Shown here: positions 17,833 through 25,880 of the stretch, piece by piece | Numbering within the stretch: position 1 is the stretch's first letter | How the letters are laid out: every line of letters starts with the position of its first letter | NCBI GenBank assembly: GCA_041687755.1 | Contig: JBDNJM010000023.1 | Location: 62,001 to 126,000 of the forward strand | Source of the DNA: JBDNJM01 sp041687755 | GTDB lineage: Bacteria > Planctomycetota > UBA1135 > GCA-002686595 | Length of the DNA stretch: 64,000 bases | Reading direction: 5' to 3' | The notes under the pieces: model-generated | Seen by the model: the letters and a program-made list of their open reading frames with translations, nothing else | The model's database searches: none | Told to the model about the DNA's origin: nothing | Program-made: the position numbers and the translations under genes

Positions 17833-18528
17833 TCAGAGGGATTCCAGGTGGCGCCGCAGCGCCGACATGTCCTGCGGCTCGATGACTTCGCCGTGCCCGG
17901 TGATGACGCGTTCGAAGTCCCACTCGAGAAGTTGAGCGATGCCCTCGCGAAAGGCAGCGCGGTCGCGGATCAGCAGGCGGAAGGGCCGGTCGGTGCGCAT
18001 GGGTCCGTAGGCGCCGGCTGCGCGCATCAACAGCTTCGGGAAGAAGCGCTGCTTGGCGATCAGGTGGAACACGAGGTCGGCGACGATCAGGCTGCCGCTG
18101 GCGCGGTGCAGGAACACGTGTTCGTCGATGCGCGGCTGCCCGCCCAAGCGCACGTGGGGCAGCTCGACGTCCCAGTCCGGGAGTGGCTCCGCGCCGAGTT
18201 CTGCGTCAAAGGTGAGCTCCGGGTGAGCGCGCTGCAGGGTCGCGGGCGCGAAGCTGCGGGCGTTCGGGAGCGCGGCGAGCCACTGCTCCAAGTAGAGGTC
18301 GTGGGTGCGGCTCGGAGCGACGAGGTGCTTCGGCGTTCCGAGGCGCTCGATCTCGCCCAGTAGGGATGCTGAAAAATCGACGGGCGAGTGAATCCAGAGC
18401 CCGCCCGAGGCGAGCCGAATCACCGTCATGCGGTGCCCCAACTCCATCCCGAGCAGGCTCAGATCGCCGTCGGCAACGAACACATTCGGGGCGAGTTCTC
18501 GGAGGATGACCTGGGGGCGTTCGTTCAT
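17833..18528 (-). CDS. DUF4336 family metallo-beta-lactamase-fold protein
   Basis: A 231-residue protein. ELAPNVFVADGDLSLLGMEL and GHRMTVIRLASGGLWIHSPV at the N-terminus, SRTHDLYLEQWLAALPNA in the middle, and SGSLIVADLVFHL are typical of DUF4336, which has a reduced metallo-beta-lactamase fold. The C-terminal ITGHGEVIE is a plausible retained metal-ligand motif. Function of the family is unknown. Monocistronic and convergent with the small membrane protein gene. Confidence 0.82.
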   Translation of the reverse strand: MNERPQVILRELAPNVFVADGDLSLLGMELGHRMTVIRLASGGLWIHSPVDFSASLLGEIERLGTPKHLVAPSRTHDLYLEQWLAALPNARSFAPATLQRAHPELTFDAELGAEPLPDWDVELPHVRLGGQPRIDEHVFLHRASGSLIVADLVFHLIAKQRFFPKLLMRAAGAYGPMRTDRPFRLLIRDRAAFREGIAQLLEWDFERVITGHGEVIEPQDMSALRRHLESL

Positions 18529-19037
18529 GGGGCGGAGGGCTTGAGCGATGGAAGCGGGCCGTAGAGTGAAGCGCTGGCGGCCGCGATCTGCGCGCACGCC
18601 CCGAGCTCTCAAGAGCACATGCTGACACGCTCACGCTGGACGCGCTGGCCGTTGCGCTGGCCTTCATCTTGCTCGTGGCGTCGGCGCCGAGACCAGCACG
18701 GGATGGGGCGTGGGTGGGCGCGAGGGCCGAGCCGGGGAATTGAAGCGGGGGAGCTGGGGGGGAGACTCGCGCGGCGAAGTGTCGCAGCTCCGCGGAGGCC
18801 TGCGGCTGCGGGCGGGCCAGCCAATTCGCGGTGTCGCGGGTCCGGCTTGACGCCTTCGAGGGCGGGAGCGTGCGGGTCGAACTGGTACCAATTTCGCGCC
18901 GAGATCCGGCCCCGGGCCGCTCGCGGGCTGGCTCTCGGGCTCGGTTCAGCGAATCGGTGGGCGCGTCGAAGATTCAGAGCAGGGAGCGCGCGGCTGGGGG
19001 TCTGGCGGCCGGGCGCCGCTCGGCCTACGTTTACGCC
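18529..19037. other. Intergenic region, divergent promoters expected
   Basis: About 500 bp between divergent genes. Open frames here have no conserved features and look like chance frames in GC-rich DNA. No repeats or hairpins stood out. It must hold the promoters of the DUF4336 gene and of the gene at 19038, but no clear consensus was seen. Confidence 0.4.
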
Positions 19038-19526
19038 ATGTCCCAGCCGACTCCTGACCTGATCGAAGCCCTGCGCACGACGGCCCGCCGCCTCAGCGGA
19101 GGCGCCGACTACCAGTGGGGGCACCCGGGCGCCTGCAACTGCGGGCACCTCGCCCAGACAGTGACGGAGCTCAGCCGAGCTGAGCTGATGGAGCGTGCGA
19201 AGGAGCGTGCGGGCGACTGGGGCGAGATGGCCGTCGAGTACTGCCCGACGAGCGGCCTGCCGATCGACTGGGTGATCGGGCGGCTGCTGGCCCTGGGCCT
19301 GACGCGCGACGAGCTGGCCGCGCTCGAGGACCTCTCGGACGCAAAAGTGCTGCGCCGCCTGCATCCCGAGCTCCGACACGGCCTGCGGCGCAACCGCCGC
19401 GATGACGTCGCGCTCTACCTCGAGACTTTTGCGGACCTATTGGCCGAGCAGCTCCGAGGCGGCTCGTCCGGCTCTAGCGTCGTGCGCTCGGGTCGGCCGA
19501 GCCCGGCGCTTCAGGTCGCGCGCTAG
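19038..19526 (+). CDS. Conserved hypothetical protein with a CNCG motif
   Basis: A 162-residue soluble protein. YQWGHPGACNCGHLAQTVT and VEYCPTSGLPIDWVIGRLL are conserved-looking blocks that I associate with an uncharacterised family common in Bacteroidetes. Four Cys/His-rich positions (ACNCGH, EYC) could bind metal. The C-terminus has the helix RRNRRDDVALYLETFADLL and then a Ser-rich tail. No function can be assigned. Confidence 0.72.
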   Translation: MSQPTPDLIEALRTTARRLSGGADYQWGHPGACNCGHLAQTVTELSRAELMERAKERAGDWGEMAVEYCPTSGLPIDWVIGRLLALGLTRDELAALEDLSDAKVLRRLHPELRHGLRRNRRDDVALYLETFADLLAEQLRGGSSGSSVVRSGRPSPALQVAR

Positions 19527-19566
19527 ACCTAACGATCCCGGACGCTCGTCGCCCGGGCAGGGGGAC

Positions 19567-19989
19567 CTACTCGCCGGGCGGGAAGAAGCGCCGGTGGAGC
19601 GGGCTGCCGTGGTGCAGGGCCATGCGCCACTCGCCGTCCTTCAGGACGTAGACGTTCGTGCCGACCGCGGCGCTCTTCTGCCAGCCTTCGTCGGTCTGCA
19701 CGTTGATCATCTCGACCTGGGTCACCCAGGCCGAGGTACCGGCAACCTGGATCTGCGTGTCGTGCAGTTCGAAGCAGATCTCCTGGGTGTGCTCGAAAAT
19801 GGCGCCCCACGAGCCGAGGACTTTTTCGCGGCCGACGAGGACCTCGCTGCCGGGGTGGACGCACTGGATCTCGTCCGAATCGAGCCACAGCGCGCGCATA
19901 GCGTCGAGCTGACGTGCCTGGAAGATCCGGTAGAATGACCGGTTGGCGCGCGCGACGGCCTTGTGGATCTCGTAGGGGCTGTCTTCCAT
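19567..19989 (-). CDS. SnoaL/NTF2-like protein
   Basis: A 140-residue single-domain protein of the cone-shaped NTF2-like fold: an N-terminal helix pair (RANRSFYRIFQARQLDAMRA), then LWLDSDEIQCVHPG, GREKVLGSWGAIF and a final strand with ALHHGSPL. This resembles the calcium/calmodulin-kinase association-domain-like or DUF4440-type proteins. It may bind a small ligand; no catalytic residues are evident. Start ATG 19989 has CCC before it. A 21-bp tandem array lies upstream. Confidence 0.78.
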   Translation of the reverse strand: MEDSPYEIHKAVARANRSFYRIFQARQLDAMRALWLDSDEIQCVHPGSEVLVGREKVLGSWGAIFEHTQEICFELHDTQIQVAGTSAWVTQVEMINVQTDEGWQKSAAVGTNVYVLKDGEWRMALHHGSPLHRRFFPPGE

Positions 19990-20154
19990 GGGAGCGGCAG
20001 CCGGGCGCGACCCGCCGACTGGAAGTTGCACTATCGGCCCAAAACCTCGGGCTGACCAGGGGCGAATTGTCAGAGCTGTCGCTGGAGGCGCGGCTCGGGT
20101 GCCGGGAGACTCCTGCCGGGGCCCCAGTTCCGGTCCTGGGCGCTGCTGGTCCCG

Positions 20155-20290
20155 GGTGCGTCCACGCGGAGCCCCGGTGCGTCCACGCGGAGCCCCGGTG
20201 CGTCCACGCTGAGCCCCGGTGCGTCCCCGCTGAGGCCAGGTGCGTCCCCGCGGAGCCACTTGCGTCCTAGCGAGCCCCGGTGCGCTCTAG
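20155..20290. repeat. 21-bp tandem repeat, about six units
   Basis: Units of the type GGTGCGTCCACGCGGAGCCC start at 20155, 20176, 20197, 20218, 20239 and 20260, with increasing divergence and a shortened last unit. The array ends in the stop codon region of the DUF5522 gene (minus strand) and lies upstream of the NTF2-like gene. No spacers, so not CRISPR. Confidence 0.85.
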
Positions 20291-20526
20291 GCCGACTCGG
20301 GGCGGCCGAGCTCGCCCTGGCCCGATCCCCCAGGCCCAATGTCGTCCTGAGCGCATCCAAAAGGACAGTGCCGGCAGCCCTTGTCGCAGCACACGCCCAG
20401 GTCGTCCAGATACTCAGCCGTCATCACCAGGAACCCGCTGATGGGATCGGTGTAGTACGGCTCGCCGGCTGCGACGGCGGCGTCGTGCAGCTGCTGGATG
20501 CGTTCGCGAAGTTCCACAGCACTCAT
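20287..20526 (-). CDS. DUF5522 family Cys-rich small protein
   Basis: A 79-residue protein matching the DUF5522 pattern: YYTDPISGFLVMTAEYLDDL followed by GVCCDKGCRHCPFGC. The five clustered Cys with His suggest metal or Fe-S binding. Function of the family is unknown. Its start is only 21 bp from the divergent haemoglobin start at 20548, so the two genes must share a very short control region. The C-terminal tail (GPGGSGQGELGRPESA) is low complexity and runs into the tandem array. Confidence 0.8.
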   Translation of the reverse strand: MSAVELRERIQQLHDAAVAAGEPYYTDPISGFLVMTAEYLDDLGVCCDKGCRHCPFGCAQDDIGPGGSGQGELGRPESA

Positions 20527-20547
20527 TGTAGAGTCCCCGGAAGCACC

Positions 20548-20919
20548 ATGGACGCAGAGCTCTACCAACGGGTCGGCGAGGAAGGCTTCCGGGCCCTCGT
20601 GGCAAGGTTTTACGCGTCGATCCCCGCCGACGATTTACTGGGGCCGATGTACCCCGCCGACGATCTCGAGGGGGCCGAAGAGCGGCTGCGGGACTTTCTC
20701 GTCGGGCGCTTCGGCGGTCCCCAGCGCTACATCGAGCAGCGCGGCCACCCGCGCCTGCGGATGCGCCACGCCCCGTTTCCGGTGGATCAGGCCGCCCGTG
20801 ACCGCTGGATGGAGCTGATGGGCCGCGCCCTCGACGAAACAGAGCTGGGCGACGAGGAACGGCAGTTCTTGCGCGAGTTCTTCGATGGTGTGGCCACGTT
20901 CATGATCAACCGCGCCTGA
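20548..20919 (+). CDS. Group II truncated haemoglobin
   Basis: A 123-residue 2-over-2 globin (trHbO type). LVARFYASIPADDLLGPMYP is the A/B-E region, FGGPQRYIEQRGHPRLRMRH contains the proximal His (LRMRH-APFPV), and DRWMELMGRALDE holds the conserved Trp at G8. Such globins bind oxygen, NO or peroxide and protect against oxidative or nitrosative stress. Followed after 14 bp by the fused flavin hydroxylase, which uses oxygen, so an oxygen-related link is possible. Confidence 0.9.
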   Translation: MDAELYQRVGEEGFRALVARFYASIPADDLLGPMYPADDLEGAEERLRDFLVGRFGGPQRYIEQRGHPRLRMRHAPFPVDQAARDRWMELMGRALDETELGDEERQFLREFFDGVATFMINRA

Positions 20920-20933
20920 CCTACCTGGGCCCT

Positions 20934-23207
20934 ATGAAAATTGCCTGCATTGGCGGCGGACCCGCCGGCCTGTACTTCGCCATCCTGATGAAGCAGCTGC
21001 GCCCCGACGATGAGATCGTCGTGTACGAGCGCAACAAGGCCGACGACACCTTCGGTTGGGGTGTCGTGTTCTCGGACGAGACACTCGGCAACTTCGGCGA
21101 TGCCGACGCGGAGTCCTACGCCTCGATCCAGGAGAGCTTCGTCCACTGGACCGACATCAAGACCTGGTACCGCGGGGAGTGGGTGCGCTCGACCGGCCAC
21201 GGTTTCTCCGGGCTCGCGCGCAAGCAGCTGCTGCACATCCTGATCGAGCGGGCGGGCGCGCTGGGCGTGGAGCTGGCCTTCGAGACGGACGCGGACCTCG
21301 ACGCCGTGCGCGCCGAGGCCGACCTCGTGGTCGCCGCCGACGGGATCAACTCGACCGTGCGCGAGGCGTTAGCGGACAAATTCGAACCTGAGATCGACTG
21401 GCGCAAGTGCCGTTTCGCCTGGCTCGGCACCACCCTGCCGATGGACGCGTTCACGTTCGTGTTCGCCGAGAACGAGCACGGGCTGTTTATGGTCCACGCC
21501 TACCCCTTCGAGCGCACCTCGGACGACGGCATGCTCGGCACCTGGATCGTGGAGTGTCACGAGGACACCTGGAGGGCCGCGGGGCTGGACCAGGCGACCG
21601 AGGAAGAGACCGTCGCGTACTGCGAGAAGCTGTTCGAGCCCTGGCTCGAGGGCCACCCGCTGCTCTCGAACCGCAGCATCTGGCGCTCCTTCCCGACCGT
21701 GCGCAACGCGCGCTGGCACGACGAGAAGGTCGTCCTGCTCGGCGACGCCGCCCACTCGGCGCACTTCTCGATCGGCTCGGGAACGAAGCTCGCGATGGAG
21801 GACTCGATCGCCCTCGCGCGGGCGTTCGAGCAGCACCCCGGCGCGCCCGTGCCCGAGGTCCTCGAGGCCTACCAGGAGGCGCGCTACGTCGAGACGCTCA
21901 AGACCCAGAAGGCGGCCCAAACCAGTCTCGAGTGGTTCGAGAACGCCCAGCGCTACAGCGACCAGGATCCGGTCCTGTTCAAGTTCAACCTAATGACGCG
22001 CAGCAAGCGGATCACGTACGAGAACCTGGCCCTGCGCGATCCCGAGCTGGTCGCGCGTGCGACCGAAGCCTTCGCGCGCGAGAACGGCCTCGAGCAGAAC
22101 CCGGACGGCTCGTGGCCCAAGCCCATGTTCGCTCCGCTCGAGATCAAGGACTGCCGCCTCGAGAACCGCGTCGTCGTCAGCCCGATGTGCCAGTACTCGG
22201 CCATCGACGGAACGCCGAACGACTGGCACCTCGTGCACCTGGGGGCACGCGCGATTGGTGGCGCGGGCCTGCTGTTCACCGAGGCGACGTCCTGCAGCCC
22301 CGAGGGCCGCATCACCGCCGGCTGCACGGGCCTCTACTCCGACGAGAACGAGGCCGCCTGGAAGCGGATCGTCGAGTTCGCGCACGGGAACTCCGCCGTA
22401 AAAATCGGCTTCCAGCTCGGCCACGCCGGGCGCAAGGCTTCCTGCAGCCTGCCCTGGGAGGGCGACACCTCGCTCACGGGCGACTCGGCCTGGCCAACCG
22501 TCGGGCCCTCGGCGGATCCGTTCCGCCCCGATTGGCACGTGCCGAAGGCGATGGGCCGCAACGACATGGACCGCGTGATCGCCGAATTCGTCGAGTCGAC
22601 CGAACGCGCACTGCGCTGCGGCTTCGACATCCTCGAGCTGCACATGGCCCACGGCTACCTGCTTTCGAGCTTCCTCTCGCCGGCCTCGAACAAGCGCACC
22701 GACGAGTACGGCGGCTCACTTGAGAACCGCCTGCGCTACCCGCTCGAGGTCACCGCGGCCGTGCGCGCGGTCTGGCCCGAGGCGCGTCCGCTATTCGCCC
22801 GCATCAGCGCCACCGACTGGCTGGACCACCGTCCGGGCGAGGGTCTGGAGGGCGCCGATGCCGTCGTAATTTCCGCGGCCCTGGTCAACGCAGGCGTCGA
22901 TGTGATCGACGTCTCCTCCGGTGGCAACACGTCCGACTCGCGCATCGAGTTCGGCCGCATGTACCAGCTGCCCTTCGCGGAACGCATCCGCTACGAGGTC
23001 GGCTGCCGCGTGATGGCCGTGGGGGCCATCCAGGGCCCCGACCACTGCAACACGATCCTGGCCGCCGGCCGCGCGGACCTGTGCGCGATGGCGCGTCCGC
23101 ACCTCACCGACCCGCACCTCACGCTGCGCACCGCCGCGGAGGAGAACCACCAGAGCCAGTTCTGGCCGGTGCAGTACCTGGCGGCGAAGCCGCGGCCGAA
23201 GCTCTAG
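20934..23207 (+). CDS. Bifunctional salicylyl-CoA 5-hydroxylase-type flavoprotein/oxidoreductase
   Basis: A 757-residue fusion. Residues 1-390: FAD monooxygenase with the dinucleotide motif IGGGPAGLYFA and the second FAD motif VVLLGDAAHSAHFSIGSG. Residues from about 398: an old-yellow-enzyme-like NADH:flavin oxidoreductase (FAPLEIKDCRLENRVVVSPM, then ELHMAHGYLLSSFLSPASNK). This architecture is known from salicylyl-CoA 5-hydroxylase and 2-aminobenzoyl-CoA monooxygenase/reductase, which hydroxylate aromatic CoA thioesters. The aryl-CoA ligase and ring-cleavage genes usually nearby are absent here, so the substrate is uncertain. Confidence 0.88.
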   Translation: MKIACIGGGPAGLYFAILMKQLRPDDEIVVYERNKADDTFGWGVVFSDETLGNFGDADAESYASIQESFVHWTDIKTWYRGEWVRSTGHGFSGLARKQLLHILIERAGALGVELAFETDADLDAVRAEADLVVAADGINSTVREALADKFEPEIDWRKCRFAWLGTTLPMDAFTFVFAENEHGLFMVHAYPFERTSDDGMLGTWIVECHEDTWRAAGLDQATEEETVAYCEKLFEPWLEGHPLLSNRSIWRSFPTVRNARWHDEKVVLLGDAAHSAHFSIGSGTKLAMEDSIALARAFEQHPGAPVPEVLEAYQEARYVETLKTQKAAQTSLEWFENAQRYSDQDPVLFKFNLMTRSKRITYENLALRDPELVARATEAFARENGLEQNPDGSWPKPMFAPLEIKDCRLENRVVVSPMCQYSAIDGTPNDWHLVHLGARAIGGAGLLFTEATSCSPEGRITAGCTGLYSDENEAAWKRIVEFAHGNSAVKIGFQLGHAGRKASCSLPWEGDTSLTGDSAWPTVGPSADPFRPDWHVPKAMGRNDMDRVIAEFVESTERALRCGFDILELHMAHGYLLSSFLSPASNKRTDEYGGSLENRLRYPLEVTAAVRAVWPEARPLFARISATDWLDHRPGEGLEGADAVVISAALVNAGVDVIDVSSGGNTSDSRIEFGRMYQLPFAERIRYEVGCRVMAVGAIQGPDHCNTILAAGRADLCAMARPHLTDPHLTLRTAAEENHQSQFWPVQYLAAKPRPKL

Positions 23208-23238
23208 GGCTCGGCCGCGCCCTTACACGGCGCGCGAT

Positions 23239-23448
23239 TCAGTTGCCGCCGAGGCGGATCGTGGTGCTCGTCACGTCTTTGTTCGTGACGGTCCCCATGA
23301 ACCCATTGTATTCGATCATGGATTTCTCGATGACGAGGTTGCCGTTCCCGTCGCTCGAGATGTTGGTGACGAACGGTCCCGCGGTGCTGCAGGAACCGAG
23401 GGCGAGGAGGGTGGCGGCGGCAAGGGTGCGGTAGCTGAGCTTGTTCAT
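23239..23448 (-). CDS. Small lipoprotein
   Basis: A 69-residue protein with a basic N-terminus (MNKLSYRT), a hydrophobic stretch and lipobox ALGSC. The mature part of about 50 residues ends in polar beta-type sequence (NLVIEKSMIEYNGFMGTVTN). No family recognised. Short and likely outer-membrane or periplasmic. Convergent with the flavoprotein fusion. Confidence 0.7.
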   Translation of the reverse strand: MNKLSYRTLAAATLLALGSCSTAGPFVTNISSDGNGNLVIEKSMIEYNGFMGTVTNKDVTSTTIRLGGN

Positions 23449-23525
23449 GATCGGATCGTAAAGGGTGAGCGCGAGTGACGGCTCGGGCACCTTTGCGGGC
23501 TCCCGGTTCAGCGACTGGCCGGGGC

Positions 23526-23751
23526 TCAGCTCGACTCGAGTGGCGCGAGCGGCCGTTCGAAGATCAGCTCGAAGAACTTCGCGGCTCCGTACCCGCCGAT
23601 GCCGGGGGAGAAAACCTGGACCCGGCGCCAGCCTTCACGCGCGTGCTCCTGGATTGCGCCCGGGTAGTCCTGCTGGGGGCTCTTGCGAACGCTGAGCCGC
23701 CTTCGCCGAGGCGGGCGACTTGTACTCAAAGCGCGGGGTCGTGGTGGTCAT
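23526..23751 (-). pseudogene. DUF4177-like protein, frame broken
   Basis: The C-terminal part in one frame (23526-23729) reads YPGAIQEHAREGWRRVQVF and then FFELIFERPL, typical of DUF4177-like small proteins. The N-terminal part with the usual start (MTTTTPRFEYK, ATG at 23751) is in a different frame and runs into a TGA. A one-base change near 23690-23710 would join them into a protein of about 75 residues. Either a recent frameshift or a sequence error. Confidence 0.5.
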
Positions 23752-23860
23752 GGTGGAGGGGGTTCGGGGTCTCCTAGGGTCTGCGTGGGATGGACCCGAG
23801 GCTTCAAGGAACAAGGGAGAAGCGGCTGACGGGGGAGCGCGGCGGCGCTAGAACTGGGGC

Positions 23861-25042
23861 ATGATCCGAACCGACGAAGACGACTTCTCCGAACTCGAGT
23901 ACGGCGCCAAGGACCTCGAACCGATTTCGCTGGAGGAGCGGCGGGCGCGGGTCGCGCGGCTCGCGCAGCTGCTCGGGGATTCCGAGGCCGACGCGTTCCT
24001 GTGCGAGCCGGGCACGACGCTGCGGTATCTGACCGGGATCCAGGGACGCAAGTCCGAGCGGCTGTTCGGGCTGGTGGTGTTCGCCGACGGGTCGCTGCTG
24101 TGGGTGGCACCGTCGTTCGAGGTGGAGCGCATGACGCGGCTCGTGGCGGACGGGCCCGGCGGGGAGATGCTCGGCTGGGCCGAGCATGAGTACCCGTTCC
24201 GCCCGCTGGTGTCGGCGATGGCCGAGAAGCAGGCGCAGCGGATCGCGATCGAGCCGGAGCTCCGGCACGTGTTCGCCGCGGGTTTGGGCAGGGAGCTGGG
24301 CACCGACAACGTCGTGTTCGGTGGGCCGCTGACCGAGGCTTTGCGCGGGGTGAAGGACGACCACGAGCTGGCGATCCTGCGGCGCGCGAACGAGCTGACC
24401 GTGCGCGCGTTCAGCTCGATGGAGGAGCGCGTGGTTCCCGGGCTGACGGCGGCGCAGGTCGGTGGCATGATGACGCGCGCCCAGGAGAAGCTGGGGCTCT
24501 CATCGATCTGGAACCTGACCCTGGTTGGCGCGCGCGCGGCGGAGCCCCACGGAGGGACCGACAACACGCCGATCGAGAAGGGCGACGTGCTGCTGATCGA
24601 CTCGGGCGGCACGCTGTTCGGTTACCAGAGCGACAACACGCGCACCTGGGTCGTGGGTGCGAAGCCGACTGAGGAAGTCACCAAGGTCTGGAACGTGGTG
24701 CGCGACGCGCAGCTGGCCGCGATGGAGGCAATTGGGCCGGGCAAGGAGTGCCGCAACGTCGACGTCGTCGCGCGCGAGATCGTGGGCGCGGCGGGCTACG
24801 GCCGCGGGTACGCCAACTTCACGCACCGCCTCGGCCACGGCATCGGGATGGACGGCCACGAGGGCCCGTACTTCGACGGCGGGAGTCAGGTGCTGATGAC
24901 GCCCGGCATGACCTTCTCGAACGAGCCGGGGATCTACCTGCGTGAGCGCTTCGGCGTGCGCCTCGAGAACATCGTGGCGGTTACCGAGGAGGGCGCGGAG
25001 TGCTTCGGGGGCTGGCAGAAGGGGCCCGACTCGCCGGTCTGA
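23861..25042 (+). CDS. M24 family Xaa-Pro peptidase
   Basis: A 393-residue metallopeptidase. The creatinase-like N-terminal domain (about 25-155) precedes the pita-bread domain with the five dinuclear metal ligands visible: Asp in LLIDSGG, Asp in YQSDNTRTW, His in HRLGHGIGMDGHEGP, Glu in FSNEPGIYL and Glu in VRLENIV. Family members remove N-terminal residues before proline or cleave dipeptides such as Xaa-Pro. Cytosolic (no signal). Isolated gene followed by a GC hairpin. Confidence 0.92.
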   Translation: MIRTDEDDFSELEYGAKDLEPISLEERRARVARLAQLLGDSEADAFLCEPGTTLRYLTGIQGRKSERLFGLVVFADGSLLWVAPSFEVERMTRLVADGPGGEMLGWAEHEYPFRPLVSAMAEKQAQRIAIEPELRHVFAAGLGRELGTDNVVFGGPLTEALRGVKDDHELAILRRANELTVRAFSSMEERVVPGLTAAQVGGMMTRAQEKLGLSSIWNLTLVGARAAEPHGGTDNTPIEKGDVLLIDSGGTLFGYQSDNTRTWVVGAKPTEEVTKVWNVVRDAQLAAMEAIGPGKECRNVDVVAREIVGAAGYGRGYANFTHRLGHGIGMDGHEGPYFDGGSQVLMTPGMTFSNEPGIYLRERFGVRLENIVAVTEEGAECFGGWQKGPDSPV

Positions 25043-25115
25043 TTTCCCCCAGATCCGTCGGTGTGACCCGCAGGGCTCGATTGGCCTCAGCCGGGCATGG
25101 GGGGCTCACAGCAGA

Positions 25116-25147
25116 CGCCAGCCTTCCCCCGAGGGGGGGGGCTGGCG
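25116..25147. terminator. Hairpin between convergent peptidase and nitroreductase genes
   Basis: CGCCAGCC at 25116-25123 pairs with GGCTGGCG at 25140-25147; the loop is a C-run facing a G-run that extends the stem. Placed between convergent genes, it could stop transcription from both sides. The 9-G run makes its exact length uncertain. Confidence 0.55.
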
Positions 25148-25161
25148 CCGCTCGCGCAGGG

Positions 25162-25764
25162 CTAGAACCGGTTGTGGACGACGACGTCGCTGAGCGGGTG
25201 CTGGCCGGGCTTGGCCCAGGGATCCTTGGTGCCCTTACCGATGGCGACCATCGGGCCCATGCAGTGGTCGTCGGGGAGCTGAATCAGCTTGGCGACGGCG
25301 TCGTGGTCGAAGCCGATCATCGGGCAGCTGTCGAGTCCCATGCCCTTGGCGGCTAGCATGAGCGTTTGCATGGCCATGCCGATCGAGCGCTGGGCTTCGT
25401 CGCGCTGGAGCTGCTCGTTGTCCTCGTGGAACGGACCCATCCAGTTGACGAGGAGGTCGGCGACCTCGGTCGGCGCGTCGCGCCAGTAGCGCGCGGGCTC
25501 CTTCTTCCAGGCCATGACGTCGGCGGTCATCACGATCAGTACCGAGGCGTCGGTCATCTGGGCCTGGTCGTTGCCGACCGCGCGGATTCGGCCGCGCAGG
25601 TCGACGTCGTCGACGACGACGAAGCGCCAGTGCTGAATGTTGAACGAGGTCGGGGACTGGATCGCGGCTTCGAGCAGGCGATCGAGGTCCGCTTGGGGGA
25701 GGCGGTACTCGGGATCGAAGTGCTTGACGGCGCGGCGGGCGTAGATAGCGTCGAAGAGTTCCAT
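25162..25764 (-). CDS. Nitroreductase family protein
   Basis: A 200-residue FMN-dependent NAD(P)H oxidoreductase of the NfsB-like type. ARRAVKHFDPEYRLP and IQSPTSFNIQHWRF bind FMN phosphate and ring; AAKGMGLDSCPMIGFDHDAV is the typical C-terminal segment. It lacks the Glu-Tyr-Lys lid residues found in the deiodinase-like protein at 6753, so the two flavoproteins have different substrates. Probable roles are reduction of quinones or nitro compounds. Confidence 0.9.
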   Translation of the reverse strand: MELFDAIYARRAVKHFDPEYRLPQADLDRLLEAAIQSPTSFNIQHWRFVVVDDVDLRGRIRAVGNDQAQMTDASVLIVMTADVMAWKKEPARYWRDAPTEVADLLVNWMGPFHEDNEQLQRDEAQRSIGMAMQTLMLAAKGMGLDSCPMIGFDHDAVAKLIQLPDDHCMGPMVAIGKGTKDPWAKPGQHPLSDVVVHNRF

Positions 25765-25880
25765 GGGGGATGGGGCAGGCTGGGCTCGCGCGATGGCGAG
25801 CATGCAGGAGGAGCAGAGCGCCCGCGGGGGAGCACTCCAGGTGGAAGCGGATGGAAGCGGAGGAGCCGGTGGCCCTGCGC

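Noticed and set aside
18619..19062. 147-codon plus-strand frame
   Set aside because: Arg/Gly-rich chance frame overlapping the upstream region of the 19038 gene; no start context or motif.
20155..20290. CRISPR array
   Set aside because: Units are directly abutting with no spacers and no cas genes in the window; same for 62091-62200.
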